From assembly GCA_964386525.1 (NCBI GenBank), contig CAYLSO010000090.1, positions 1-6,005 on the forward strand: a stretch of 6,005 nt of DNA, written 5' to 3'. Position numbers and translations under genes: made by a program. Positions 1-6,005 of this stretch are shown piece after piece. Numbering within the stretch: position 1 is the first letter of the stretch; each line of letters starts with the position of its first letter. Origin of the DNA: CAYLSO01 sp964386525. Its GTDB lineage: Bacteria; Eisenbacteria; RBG-16-71-46; DASYSL01. The notes below the pieces were generated by a model, which worked only from the letters and a program-made list of their open reading frames with translations, was not told where the DNA came from and searched no databases.

Positions 1-2061
1 TACGAAGTGGATGTCTTCGAGCGCGAGGCCAAAGCCGGCGGCGCCGCGCGGCTCATCCCGCGCCACCGGCTCGACCACGACGTGCTCGACACCGACATCG
101 CGTGGCTGCTGCAGCACCGGCGCATCCGCCTGCACGCCGGGCAGCGCGTCGAGGACCCGGCCGGGCTGCTGGCGAAGGGCTACGCCGCCATGCTCGTGAC
201 CGTCGGATTGCACAAGCCGCTGCGGCTCGGCGTCGAGGGGGAAGACCTGGCCGTGGCGGGCAACGCCTACCTGAGCGCGCCCGAGAGCTACCCGGCGCGC
301 GGTCGCGTGGCGGTGATCGGCGGCGGCGCCATCGCCTGCGACTGCGCCACCACCGCCCTCGAGCGGGGTGCTACGGGCGTCGAGATGATCACCCTCGAGC
401 GCGCCGGCGAGATGCCGCTGACCCCCAAGGAGCGCCGCTCGCTCTTCGAGCACGCCGTCAACCTGGTCGGGCGCACGCGCGTCACCGCGATCCTCGGCGA
501 GGGCGGCCGCGCGCGCGGACTCAAGCTGCAGCGCGTCGCGTTGCCGGCCGGCGAGACCTTCCATCCCGCGAAGGTCGTGCCCGAGCCGGGCAGCGAGCAG
601 ACGCTCGACGGCGTCGAGCTGGTGATCGTCGCCATCGGCAACCGACCCGAGCTGGCGGTCGAGGGCAAGCCGGGCGTCTTCACCGCCGGCGACGCCCCGT
701 GGGGGCCGTCGAACGTCGTCGAGGCAGCCGCCACCGGCAAGAACGCCGCCGTCGCAATGGACGCGTGGATCCGCCGGCAGCCGGCCCCGAGCTTCCCCAA
801 GCCGCGCAAGAGCCACGTGCGGCTGGCCGGCTACCGCGACCTGCCGGTGCCGCTCGACGCCGATTTCTTCGGGCGGCGCATCCGCTCGCCCTTCCTGCTC
901 TCGGCCGCGCCCCCCACCGACGGCTACGAGCCGATGAAGAAGGCGCTCGAGGCCGGCTGGGCCGGCGGCATCATGAAGACGGCGTTCGACGGCGTGCCCA
1001 TCCACATCCCCGCCGATTACATGCACGTCTTCGACGACGGCACCTACGGCAACGCCGACAACGTCTCCGACCACCCGCTCGACCGCGTCTGCCGCGAGCT
1101 GGAGCGGCTGGTCAGGGAGTACCCCGACCGGCTGATCGGCGCTTCCACCGGCGGGCCGCTCACCGGCGACCTCGAGGCGGACCGCCGCGGCTGGCAGCAC
1201 AACAGCCGCAAGCTCGAGAGCGCCGGCGCCATGGCGGTGGAGTTCAGCCTCTCCTGCCCGCAGGGCGGCGACGGCACCGAGGGGGCGATCGCCTCGCAGT
1301 CGGCGGCGGTCACCGCCCGCATCGTCGACTGGATCATGGAGACTGGCGACGCGGGCGTGCCCAAGCTCTTCAAGCTCACCGGCGCGGTCACCTCCGTCGA
1401 GGTCATCGTGCGCGCGGTGCGCGACGTACTCGCGCGCTACCCGAACAAGAAGGCCGGCGTCACGCTCGCCAACAGCTTCCCGACCCTGTTCTTCCGCCCC
1501 GGCAAGAAGGCGGCGTGGGACGAGGGCATCCTGGTGGGCATGAGCGGCGCCGGCGTGGCGCCGATCTCGAACCTGACGCTGGCCTCGGTGGCCCGCCTGG
1601 GTGTGACCGTGTCGGGCAACGGCGGGCCGATGGACTACCGCGCCGCGGCGCACTTCCTGGCGCTGGGCGCGCGCACCGTGCAGTTCTGCACCGTGGTCAT
1701 GAAGTGCGGCGTGCACATCGTCGACGAGCTGCACTCGGGGCTCAGCTACCTGATGCGCGAGCGCGGCATCGCCTCGGTCGAGGAGCTGATCGGGCGGGCG
1801 CTGCCCGACCCGATCACCGACTTCATGGCGCTGTCGCCGACCAAGCGCATCCCGGCGCTCACCGCCGAGCTGTGCGTGAGCTGCGGCAACTGCACGCGCT
1901 GCGGCTACCTGGCGGTGAGCCTCGACGGCGACAAGCACCCGCTCTTCGACGCCGCCCTCTGCATCGGCTGCAGCCTGTGCGCGCAGAAGTGCTTCACCGG
2001 GGCGCTGGCCATGCGCGAGCGCACGCCCGAGGAGCAGGCGGCGCATCCGGCGGGTGTGTAG
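1..2061 (+). CDS. Dihydropyrimidine dehydrogenase-like FAD/FMN/4Fe-4S oxidoreductase (5' end outside the window)
   Basis: The frame is open from base 1 (Y-E-V-D-V-F-E-R-E), so the start and the first FAD GxGxxG lie upstream; 686 codons are visible. Counting from the GTG at 7, residues 1-255 form a GltD/PreT-like FAD/NAD(P)H domain, with VIGGGAIACDCA near 103-114 and the FAD-closing TAGDAPWGPSNVVEA near 226-240. Residues 286-600 form a PreA-type FMN barrel with Lys324 (MKT), Lys456 (FKLT), loop cysteine Cys417 (SLSCP) and Asn489. Residues 620-670 form a ferredoxin domain with two Cys motifs. This is the domain order of dihydropyrimidine dehydrogenase, which reduces uracil/thymine with NAD(P)H. 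One pyrimidine-contacting Asn appears replaced (Ser414) and the active-site loop differs, so the substrate may not be a pyrimidine. Family membership is firm, the reaction is not. The protein is probably cytoplasmic. The mtnA-like gene lies 136 bp downstream on the same strand. Confidence 0.88.
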   Translation, partial: YEVDVFEREAKAGGAARLIPRHRLDHDVLDTDIAWLLQHRRIRLHAGQRVEDPAGLLAKGYAAMLVTVGLHKPLRLGVEGEDLAVAGNAYLSAPESYPARGRVAVIGGGAIACDCATTALERGATGVEMITLERAGEMPLTPKERRSLFEHAVNLVGRTRVTAILGEGGRARGLKLQRVALPAGETFHPAKVVPEPGSEQTLDGVELVIVAIGNRPELAVEGKPGVFTAGDAPWGPSNVVEAAATGKNAAVAMDAWIRRQPAPSFPKPRKSHVRLAGYRDLPVPLDADFFGRRIRSPFLLSAAPPTDGYEPMKKALEAGWAGGIMKTAFDGVPIHIPADYMHVFDDGTYGNADNVSDHPLDRVCRELERLVREYPDRLIGASTGGPLTGDLEADRRGWQHNSRKLESAGAMAVEFSLSCPQGGDGTEGAIASQSAAVTARIVDWIMETGDAGVPKLFKLTGAVTSVEVIVRAVRDVLARYPNKKAGVTLANSFPTLFFRPGKKAAWDEGILVGMSGAGVAPISNLTLASVARLGVTVSGNGGPMDYRAAAHFLALGARTVQFCTVVMKCGVHIVDELHSGLSYLMRERGIASVEELIGRALPDPITDFMALSPTKRIPALTAELCVSCGNCTRCGYLAVSLDGDKHPLFDAALCIGCSLCAQKCFTGALAMRERTPEEQAAHPAGV

Positions 2062-2183
2062 CGGAGGCGACGCCCGCGTCCCGTCCCGCGCCATCGGGCT
2101 CAGGCCGCCGACGCCCTACGCCCCGGCTTGCGTTCGCGGGCGGGCTCGTTGAAGATGGGGCGCCGGACCCGGCAGCCGGCCAC

Positions 2184-2188
2184 GGAGG
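2184..2188 (+). promoter_or_regulatory. Shine-Dalgarno site for the MtnA-like gene
   Basis: GGAGG stands 9 bases before the ATG at 2198 and fixes that start. The rest of the 136-bp gap (2062-2197) is GC-rich. I found no convincing sigma-70 promoter and no hairpin followed by a T run, so the gene may be read through from the upstream oxidoreductase or from a promoter I cannot recognise. Confidence 0.75.
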
Positions 2189-2197
2189 CGAGCCCCC

Positions 2198-3343
2198 ATG
2201 CAGGTCCAGGGAAAGCACTACCGCAGCATCTGGTGGGACGAGGCCGACGGCTGCGTCCGCATCGTCGACCAGAGCCTGCTCCCCCACCAGTTCCGCACCG
2301 CCACGCTGCGCGACCTAGGCGAGGTCTGCGAGGCCATCCGGACGATGCGCCTGCGCGGCGCCCCGCTGATCGGCGCGGCGGCGGCGCTGGGGCTGGCGCT
2401 GGCCTTGCGCGACGACCCCTCGCCGGCGGCCGAGGAGAGCGCCGCTGCCGCCCTGCTCGCCACGCGCCCCACGGCGGTCAACATCCGCTGGGCGCTGCGG
2501 CGGGTGCGCGGCGAGATCGCCGCCGTCCCCGCGGCCGGCAAGGCCGCCGCCGCCCTGGCCGCCGCGCAGCGCCTTTGCGACGAGGATGCCGAGATCTGCA
2601 GTCGCATCGGCGAGCACGGCCTGCCCATCCTGCGCGACCTCGTGAAGCGCGGCACGCGCGAGAAGGGTTGCCTCAACGTCCTCACCCACTGCAACGCCGG
2701 CTGGCTGGCCACCGTGGACTGGGGCACCGCGCTCGCCGCCGTCTACAAGGCGCACGCCGCCGGCCTCCCGCTGCACGTCTGGGTGGACGAGACGCGGCCG
2801 CGCAACCAGGGCGCGAGCCTCACCACCTGGGAACTGGGCGAGCACGGCATCCCGCACACGCTGATCTGCGACGGGCAGGCCGGGCACGTGCTGCAGCGCG
2901 GCCGGGTCGACGTCTGCCTGGTGGGCAGCGACCGCACCACGACACGCGGCGACGTGTGCAACAAGGTCGGCACCTATATGGTGGCGCTGGCGGCCAAGGA
3001 CAACAGCGTGCCGCTCTTCGCGGCGGTGCCGGTGTCGAGCGTCGACTTCGAGAGCAAAGACGGCGTGGCCGAGATCCCCATCGAGGAGCGCGACCCGCGC
3101 GAGGTCACCGAGCTGCGCGGCCGCACCGCCGACGGCCGCATCGAGACCGTGCGCTTGGCGCCGGTCGGCACGCCGGCCGCCAACTTCGCTTTCGACGTCA
3201 CGCCGGCGCGCCTGGTGACCGGGCTGATCACCGAGCTGGGGGTCTTCCCGGCGTGCCCCGCGGGCCTGTCGAACCTGCAAACCGCGATGCGGGAGTCTGC
3301 CGCGGCACCGGAGCGCGCCGCGGGCCAGGCGCCCCGTGCCTGA
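2198..3343 (+). CDS. mtnA: S-methyl-5-thioribose-1-phosphate isomerase (MtnA family)
   Basis: The 381-residue protein has near-typical length for MtnA, which isomerises 5-methylthioribose-1-phosphate to the ribulose-1-phosphate form; relatives act on 5-deoxyribose-1-phosphate or ribose phosphates. Family motifs run in order: DQSLLP (24-29), RLRGAPLIGA (51-60), RPTAVNIRWAL (90-100), LTHCNAGWLAT with the catalytic cysteine (Cys165), VDETRPRNQGASLTTWEL (196-213), VGSDRT with the catalytic aspartate (Asp245), GDVCNKVGTY (251-260), IPIEERDPREV (293-303) and FDVTPARLVTGLITE (332-346). The N-terminal GKHYRSIW resembles proteobacterial members as I remember them. A GGAGG sets the ATG start. The last 20 or so residues are a non-conserved tail that overlaps the next gene by 8 bp. 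An aldolase follows in place of mtnB/mtnC/mtnD, which suggests the DHAP-shunt form of salvage. MtnA-like identity is strong; the exact aldose phosphate is inferred. Confidence 0.92.
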   Translation: MQVQGKHYRSIWWDEADGCVRIVDQSLLPHQFRTATLRDLGEVCEAIRTMRLRGAPLIGAAAALGLALALRDDPSPAAEESAAAALLATRPTAVNIRWALRRVRGEIAAVPAAGKAAAALAAAQRLCDEDAEICSRIGEHGLPILRDLVKRGTREKGCLNVLTHCNAGWLATVDWGTALAAVYKAHAAGLPLHVWVDETRPRNQGASLTTWELGEHGIPHTLICDGQAGHVLQRGRVDVCLVGSDRTTTRGDVCNKVGTYMVALAAKDNSVPLFAAVPVSSVDFESKDGVAEIPIEERDPREVTELRGRTADGRIETVRLAPVGTPAANFAFDVTPARLVTGLITELGVFPACPAGLSNLQTAMRESAAAPERAAGQAPRA

Positions 3344-4007
3344 CGCCACCTATCCGGCCGCCGGCGAATGGCGGCTGCGCGAGGACGTGGCGGCCACCGC
3401 GCGCCTGCTCAAGGCGCGCTGCCTGACGGCCGGCAAGTCGGGCAACGTCAGCGCCCGCCACGGGCGCGGCTTCCTGATCACGCCGTCGGGCGTTGACTAC
3501 GAGAGCCTGAGCGGCCAGGAGATCGTGTGGGTGACCGGCGAGGGCACGCACGACGGCTCGGGCCTGGCGCCCTCGAGCGAGTGGCGCCTGCACGCCGCCA
3601 TCTACGCGGCCCGCCCCGAGGTCCAGGCCGTCGTCCACGCCCACCCGCGCTACAGCACCGCGCTCTCCACCACCCGCCGCCCGATCCCCCCCTTCCACTA
3701 CATGGTGGCGGTGGCCGGCGGCCGCGACATCCGCTGCGCCCCCTACTCCACCTTCGGCACCGAGCAGCTGGCGCGCAACGCCGTCGAGGCCCTACGCGAG
3801 CGTAAGGCCTGCCTGCTGGCCAACCACGGCAGCATCGCGGTGGGCCCGTGCCTGCGCTGCGCGCTGGATCTGGTGGAAGAGGTGGAGTGGCTGGCCGCCG
3901 AGTACTGCGAGGCGCTGGCCATCGGCCAGATCGCGCTCATCCCCGACTACGAGATGGAGCGCGTCCTCGAGCGCTTCAAGAGCTACGGGCAGCCGGACAG
4001 GCGCTAG
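3336..4007 (+). CDS. Class II aldolase/adducin family sugar-phosphate aldolase (probable 5-methylthioribulose- or 5-deoxyribulose-1-phosphate aldolase)
   Basis: This 223-residue zinc aldolase belongs to the FucA/RhaD/AraD superfamily. Visible are the phosphate-binding loop SGNVSAR (35-41) and LITPSG (47-52), a Glu in the catalytic position (Glu82, in PSSEWRLH), the HAHP zinc pair (His101, His103) and the third zinc histidine in LANHGSIAVG (His164). The GTG start at 3336 lies inside the end of the MtnA gene (8-bp overlap) with only a weak AGG upstream, so translation is probably coupled. No in-frame ATG fits better. The pairing with MtnA points to an Ald2/DrdA-type enzyme that would split 5-methylthio- or 5-deoxyribulose-1-phosphate into DHAP and (methylthio)acetaldehyde. 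Ribulose-1-phosphate or fuculose-1-phosphate are alternatives. Family is certain; substrate is inferred from the neighbour. Its stop codon overlaps that of the opposing gene. Confidence 0.9.
   Translation: MPDATYPAAGEWRLREDVAATARLLKARCLTAGKSGNVSARHGRGFLITPSGVDYESLSGQEIVWVTGEGTHDGSGLAPSSEWRLHAAIYAARPEVQAVVHAHPRYSTALSTTRRPIPPFHYMVAVAGGRDIRCAPYSTFGTEQLARNAVEALRERKACLLANHGSIAVGPCLRCALDLVEEVEWLAAEYCEALAIGQIALIPDYEMERVLERFKSYGQPDRR
4004..4007. other. Shared CTAG stop of two convergent genes
   Basis: The palindrome CTAG gives TAG on the plus strand (4005-4007, end of the aldolase) and TAG on the minus strand (4004-4006, end of the SsnA-like gene). There is no intergenic space and no intrinsic terminator between the convergent operons, so their transcripts would have to overlap or stop inside the opposing gene. 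Confidence 0.9.
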
Positions 4008-5116
4008 AACGACTCCATCCGCCGCCACAGCGCCGGCGCCGCTTCGCGCGCCCGCGCCCGCACCTCGTCGATGTCGCCGGTGAGCAGACGGCCGCCCTCG
4101 ACCACCGTGCGGCCGCCGACCACGACCTTCTCGGCACGCGTTTCCCCGCCGGCCTGGCCGCCCGAAAGCACCACCGTGTCGCGCGCCGGGTCGAGCTCGG
4201 CCGCCGCGCCGGCGAACCGCTCCGCCGCCAACGCCCGCCCGGCGTCGAGCCGCCGCGCCGCCGCCACGAGATCCTCGCCCGGCGCCAGCTCGCCCAACCG
4301 CTCGAGCGCGGCGCGCTCGACCGGCATGTCGGCCGCCCAGCCGTCGGTGCCCAGGGCCACCTTGGAGCTGGCCTGCAGCGACGTGGCGTAGCCCACGCGG
4401 TTGCCCTCGTTGGAACGCGGGTTCTGCACCAGCCAGATGCCGCGCTCCGCCGCGGCACGCGCCTGCGCCGGCGTCAGATGCACGCCGTGCGCCATGATCG
4501 AGCCCGCCGGCAGCGCGTCGGCCGCCAGCAGCCGCTCGAGCGGGCCCTCGAAGCCCCGCTGCCGCGCATCGGCCACGTCGGCGCCGTCTTCGGCCACGTG
4601 CACGTGCATCACCGTGTCCAGCTCGCGGGCCAGCGCCCCCGCCTCGCGCAGCGTCTCCTCGGAGCAGGTGAACGAGGCGTGCAGGCCGACCAGGCCGCGC
4701 ACCAGCGGCCGCCGGTTGGCCCGCGCAAAACGCCGGCACTCCTCGAGCCCGGCGCGCGCCTCGTCGCGCCCGCGGTTGCGGTCGGTGGCGCCGTAGCACA
4801 CCACCGCCCGCACCCCGAACTCCTGGCAGGCGTCGGCCAGCACCTCGAGCGAGCCGGCGAGGAAGTTCGGCGACTCGTGGTGGTCGATCAGCGTCGTGGT
4901 GCCGTGCAGCAGCGACTCGGCGGCGTAGAGCCGCGCCGAGGCGCGCAACGCGACCTCGTCGAGGGCGCGGTCGAGCTTCCACCAGATGCGCTCGAGGATC
5001 TGCACGAAGTTCTCGGGCGCCACGGCAGGCGCCGGCATCCCGTAGGGCGCCAGCGCGCTGTAGAGGTGCGTGTGGGCGTTGACGAAGCCGGGCAGCGTGC
5101 CGTTCGACGTGCTCAT
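4004..5116 (-). CDS. ssnA: SsnA-type metal-dependent amidohydrolase, short form
   Basis: The 370-residue protein belongs to the amidohydrolase superfamily (guanine deaminase / chlorohydrolase / SsnA branch), whose members hydrolyse C-N bonds of ring compounds. Metal and catalytic positions are present: HTH (His15, His17), HVAE (His173, Glu176), AHG (His210) and GTDG (Asp258). SsnA-like signatures as I recall them are WWKLDRALDE (45-54), IDHHESP (77-83), TDRNRG (111-116), QNPRSNEGN (231-239) and a C-terminal LWRRMESF. The start is set by AAGGA six bases upstream and an ATGA overlap with the Fe-S subunit gene. It begins only about 14 residues before the HxH motif, so it lacks the 60 or so N-terminal residues that usually form the beta-sandwich; the C-terminal part is also shorter. 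E. coli SsnA is about 440 residues. Linkage to a molybdenum hydroxylase suggests a purine or similar heterocycle, but the substrate is unproven. Confidence 0.88.
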   Translation of the reverse strand: MSTSNGTLPGFVNAHTHLYSALAPYGMPAPAVAPENFVQILERIWWKLDRALDEVALRASARLYAAESLLHGTTTLIDHHESPNFLAGSLEVLADACQEFGVRAVVCYGATDRNRGRDEARAGLEECRRFARANRRPLVRGLVGLHASFTCSEETLREAGALARELDTVMHVHVAEDGADVADARQRGFEGPLERLLAADALPAGSIMAHGVHLTPAQARAAAERGIWLVQNPRSNEGNRVGYATSLQASSKVALGTDGWAADMPVERAALERLGELAPGEDLVAAARRLDAGRALAAERFAGAAAELDPARDTVVLSGGQAGGETRAEKVVVGGRTVVEGGRLLTGDIDEVRARAREAAPALWRRMESF

Positions 5117-5634
5117 CGGGTTTCCTTTGCGGGACTCGGCCCGCCGTTCGGCCTCGCCTCGCGCTCGGCGGCCTCGGCGATCGCCTCGACGATCTGCACG
5201 TAGCCGCTGCAGCGGCATAGGTTGCCGGAGATGGCCGCGCGGATGTCGCGCTCGACCGGCGCCGGGTGGTGGTCCAGGAGATCGCGCGCGCTCATCAGCA
5301 TCCCCGGCGTGCAGAAGCCGCAGTGCACGGCCTCGTGGTCGAGGAACGCCTCCTGCAGGGGCGTCAGCGTCGCGCCGGCGCCCAGTCCCTCGACGGTGGT
5401 GATCTGCCGGCCCTCGACCTGCGGCGCGGGCACCAGGCAGGCGTTCACCGCCACGCCGTCGAGCAGCACCGTGCAGGCGCCGCACTCCCCCACTTCGCAG
5501 CCGCGCTTGGTGCCGGTGAGCCCGAGCGTGTCGCGCAGCAGGTCGAGCAGCGTCTGGCGGGGATCGATCTCCAGCGCGCAGGCGCGGCCGTTGACCGTCG
5601 TGTGCAGGGTCATGGTGGCCATCGGCTCGCTCAC
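5113..5634 (-). CDS. [2Fe-2S] subunit of a molybdenum hydroxylase (xanthine dehydrogenase / CoxS family)
   Basis: The 173-residue protein has the usual size for the small iron-sulfur subunit that carries electrons from the molybdopterin site to FAD. The N-terminal plant-ferredoxin fold has GCEVGECGACTVLLDG with Cys46, Cys51 and Cys54, plus Cys66 (NACL). The C-terminal helical domain has HCGFCTPGM (Cys105, Cys108) and GNLCRCSGY (Cys140, Cys142). All eight cluster ligands are therefore present. I chose the GTG at 5634 because it overlaps the FAD-subunit stop as GTGA and has GGGGAGG just upstream. In-frame ATGs at 5622 and 5613 are possible but lack a well-placed ribosome site. The stop overlaps the SsnA start as ATGA. 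Function is certain at family level; purine, pyrimidine, nicotinate or aldehyde substrates cannot be told apart from this subunit. Confidence 0.93.
   Translation of the reverse strand: MSEPMATMTLHTTVNGRACALEIDPRQTLLDLLRDTLGLTGTKRGCEVGECGACTVLLDGVAVNACLVPAPQVEGRQITTVEGLGAGATLTPLQEAFLDHEAVHCGFCTPGMLMSARDLLDHHPAPVERDIRAAISGNLCRCSGYVQIVEAIAEAAEREARPNGGPSPAKETR
5123..5127 (-). promoter_or_regulatory. Shine-Dalgarno site for the SsnA-like gene
   Basis: AAGGA (minus strand) lies six bases before the ATG at 5116. It matters because it supports the short N-terminus of the amidohydrolase over a start farther upstream, which would run in a shadow frame through the Fe-S subunit gene. Confidence 0.7.
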
Positions 5635-6005
5635 GCCGCCTCCCCGGCCGGCCCGTCGCAGCACGCCTCGAGCGCGCGCCGCACGAGCACGGCGATCACC
5701 GGCTCCTTGTACTCCGTCGACCAGCGCCGGCCGGTCTCGCCGATCATCGCCTCGGCGACCTGGCGGCCCGCCGCCGCCAGCAGCTCGGGCGAGGGCCGCT
5801 GGCCCACCAGCATCGCCTCGGCCTCGGCGACGCGCCTCCACACCGGCAGCGCCGCTCCCGGCACCAGGCGCGCTTCGGCGATGACGCCGCCGGCGTCGCG
5901 CCGCACCACCGCCGCCACGGAAAGCCGCGCGATGGCCAGGGCGTTGCGCCGCCCGAGCTTGACGAAGGCGCTGCGCGAGCCGTCGGGCAGGGCTGCGAAC
6001 TCGAT
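5631..6005 (-). CDS. FAD-binding subunit of a molybdenum hydroxylase, C-terminal part (5' end outside the window)
   Basis: The minus-strand frame is open to the window's right edge and shows 124 residues, with no start visible. It begins IEFAALPDGSRSAF and continues FVKLGRRNALAIARLSVAAVV, the typical opening of the C-terminal domain of CoxM/XDH-type flavoprotein subunits. It ends with a helix carrying STEYKEPVIAVLVRRALEA, which matches the conserved SxEYKxxVxxVLxxRAL pattern. This subunit passes electrons from the Fe-S clusters to its FAD and on to NAD+ or another acceptor. The FAD-binding N-terminal half lies outside the window. The stop overlaps the next gene's GTG as GTGA, so the subunits are probably translated in a coupled way. 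In E. coli the counterpart at the ssnA locus is YgfM. Family assignment is good; orthology to YgfM is inferred from context. Confidence 0.85.
   Translation of the reverse strand: MEFAALPDGSRSAFVKLGRRNALAIARLSVAAVVRRDAGGVIAEARLVPGAALPVWRRVAEAEAMLVGQRPSPELLAAAGRQVAEAMIGETGRRWSTEYKEPVIAVLVRRALEACCDGPAGEAA
5639..5645 (-). promoter_or_regulatory. Shine-Dalgarno site for the [2Fe-2S] subunit gene
   Basis: GGGGAGG on the minus strand lies within the 3' end of the FAD-subunit gene, four bases before the GTG at 5634 and 16 before the ATG at 5622. The spacing is short for the GTG and too long for the ATG, so it favours the GTG without settling the matter. Confidence 0.55.

Noticed and set aside
2071..2142. 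Eight-base inverted repeat CGCCCGCG / CGCGGGCG in the 136-bp gap
   Set aside because: The arms are 56 bases apart, there is no T run, and such GC-only matches are common at this base composition. It is not supportable as a terminator or operator.
2128..2156. Possible sigma-70 promoter (TTGCGT, 17 bases, GAAGAT) before the MtnA-like gene
   Set aside because: Each box matches consensus at only about three of six positions; this is expected by chance.
102..2318. Long plus-strand open frame of 738 codons through the oxidoreductase gene
   Set aside because: Its translation is dominated by Arg, Ala, Gly and Pro with no recognisable motifs. It is a shadow frame expected in very high-GC coding DNA; the frame ending at 2061 has clear domains.
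3792..4982. Minus-strand open frame of 396 codons spanning the aldolase and SsnA genes
   Set aside because: It is a low-complexity Arg/Ala/Gly-rich translation overlapping two motif-bearing genes, so a GC shadow.
4004..5116. Reading the short amidohydrolase as a pseudogene
   Set aside because: All expected metal and catalytic residues are present, the frame is intact, and the start has a ribosome site and a coupled overlap with the upstream gene.
5117..5485. N-terminal extension of the SsnA frame upstream of the ATG at 5116
   Set aside because: The frame is open, but the translation is Arg/Gly-rich, out of frame with the well-supported Fe-S gene, and has no beta-strand pattern. The AAGGA site and ATGA overlap favour 5116.

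Overview
The window is a gene-dense stretch of very high-GC DNA (by eye about 70% or more, with G/C at nearly every third codon position). That composition, and an MtnA that resembles my recollection of proteobacterial (especially alphaproteobacterial) versions, suggest a high-GC proteobacterium. I cannot name the organism. I see no RNA genes, mobile elements, CRISPR arrays or long repeats. The only sizeable gap between genes is 136 bp.

Left half, plus strand. A gene entering from the left edge encodes a dihydropyrimidine-dehydrogenase-like flavoprotein (FAD/NAD(P)H domain, then FMN barrel, then two-cluster ferredoxin domain). It is followed by an MtnA-type aldose-1-phosphate isomerase, which overlaps by 8 bp a class II (zinc) sugar-phosphate aldolase. 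MtnA plus a class II aldolase is the core of the oxygen-independent methylthioadenosine / 5'-deoxyadenosine salvage route (DHAP shunt). That route turns the sugar phosphate left after nucleoside cleavage into DHAP and a small aldehyde.

Right half, minus strand, read from the right edge inward. It holds the end of the FAD subunit of a molybdenum hydroxylase (xanthine dehydrogenase / CO dehydrogenase family), then its [2Fe-2S] subunit, then an SsnA-type amidohydrolase. Consecutive genes overlap by 4 bp (GTGA, then ATGA), so this is a tightly coupled operon. The molybdopterin subunit is not in view and would be expected beyond the right edge. The two operons converge on one palindromic CTAG that provides both stop codons.

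How the genes may work together. A molybdenum hydroxylase, SsnA and a large flavin/Fe-S oxidoreductase recall the E. coli ygfK-ssnA-ygfM-xdhD locus and related anaerobic purine-degradation loci. Here, however, the oxidoreductase has the dihydropyrimidine dehydrogenase domain order, not the YgfK order. With MtnA and the aldolase alongside, the locus could in principle process both halves of a purine nucleoside: base by hydroxylase, SsnA and reductase, sugar phosphate by isomerase and aldolase. This is inference; no substrate can be read from the sequence.
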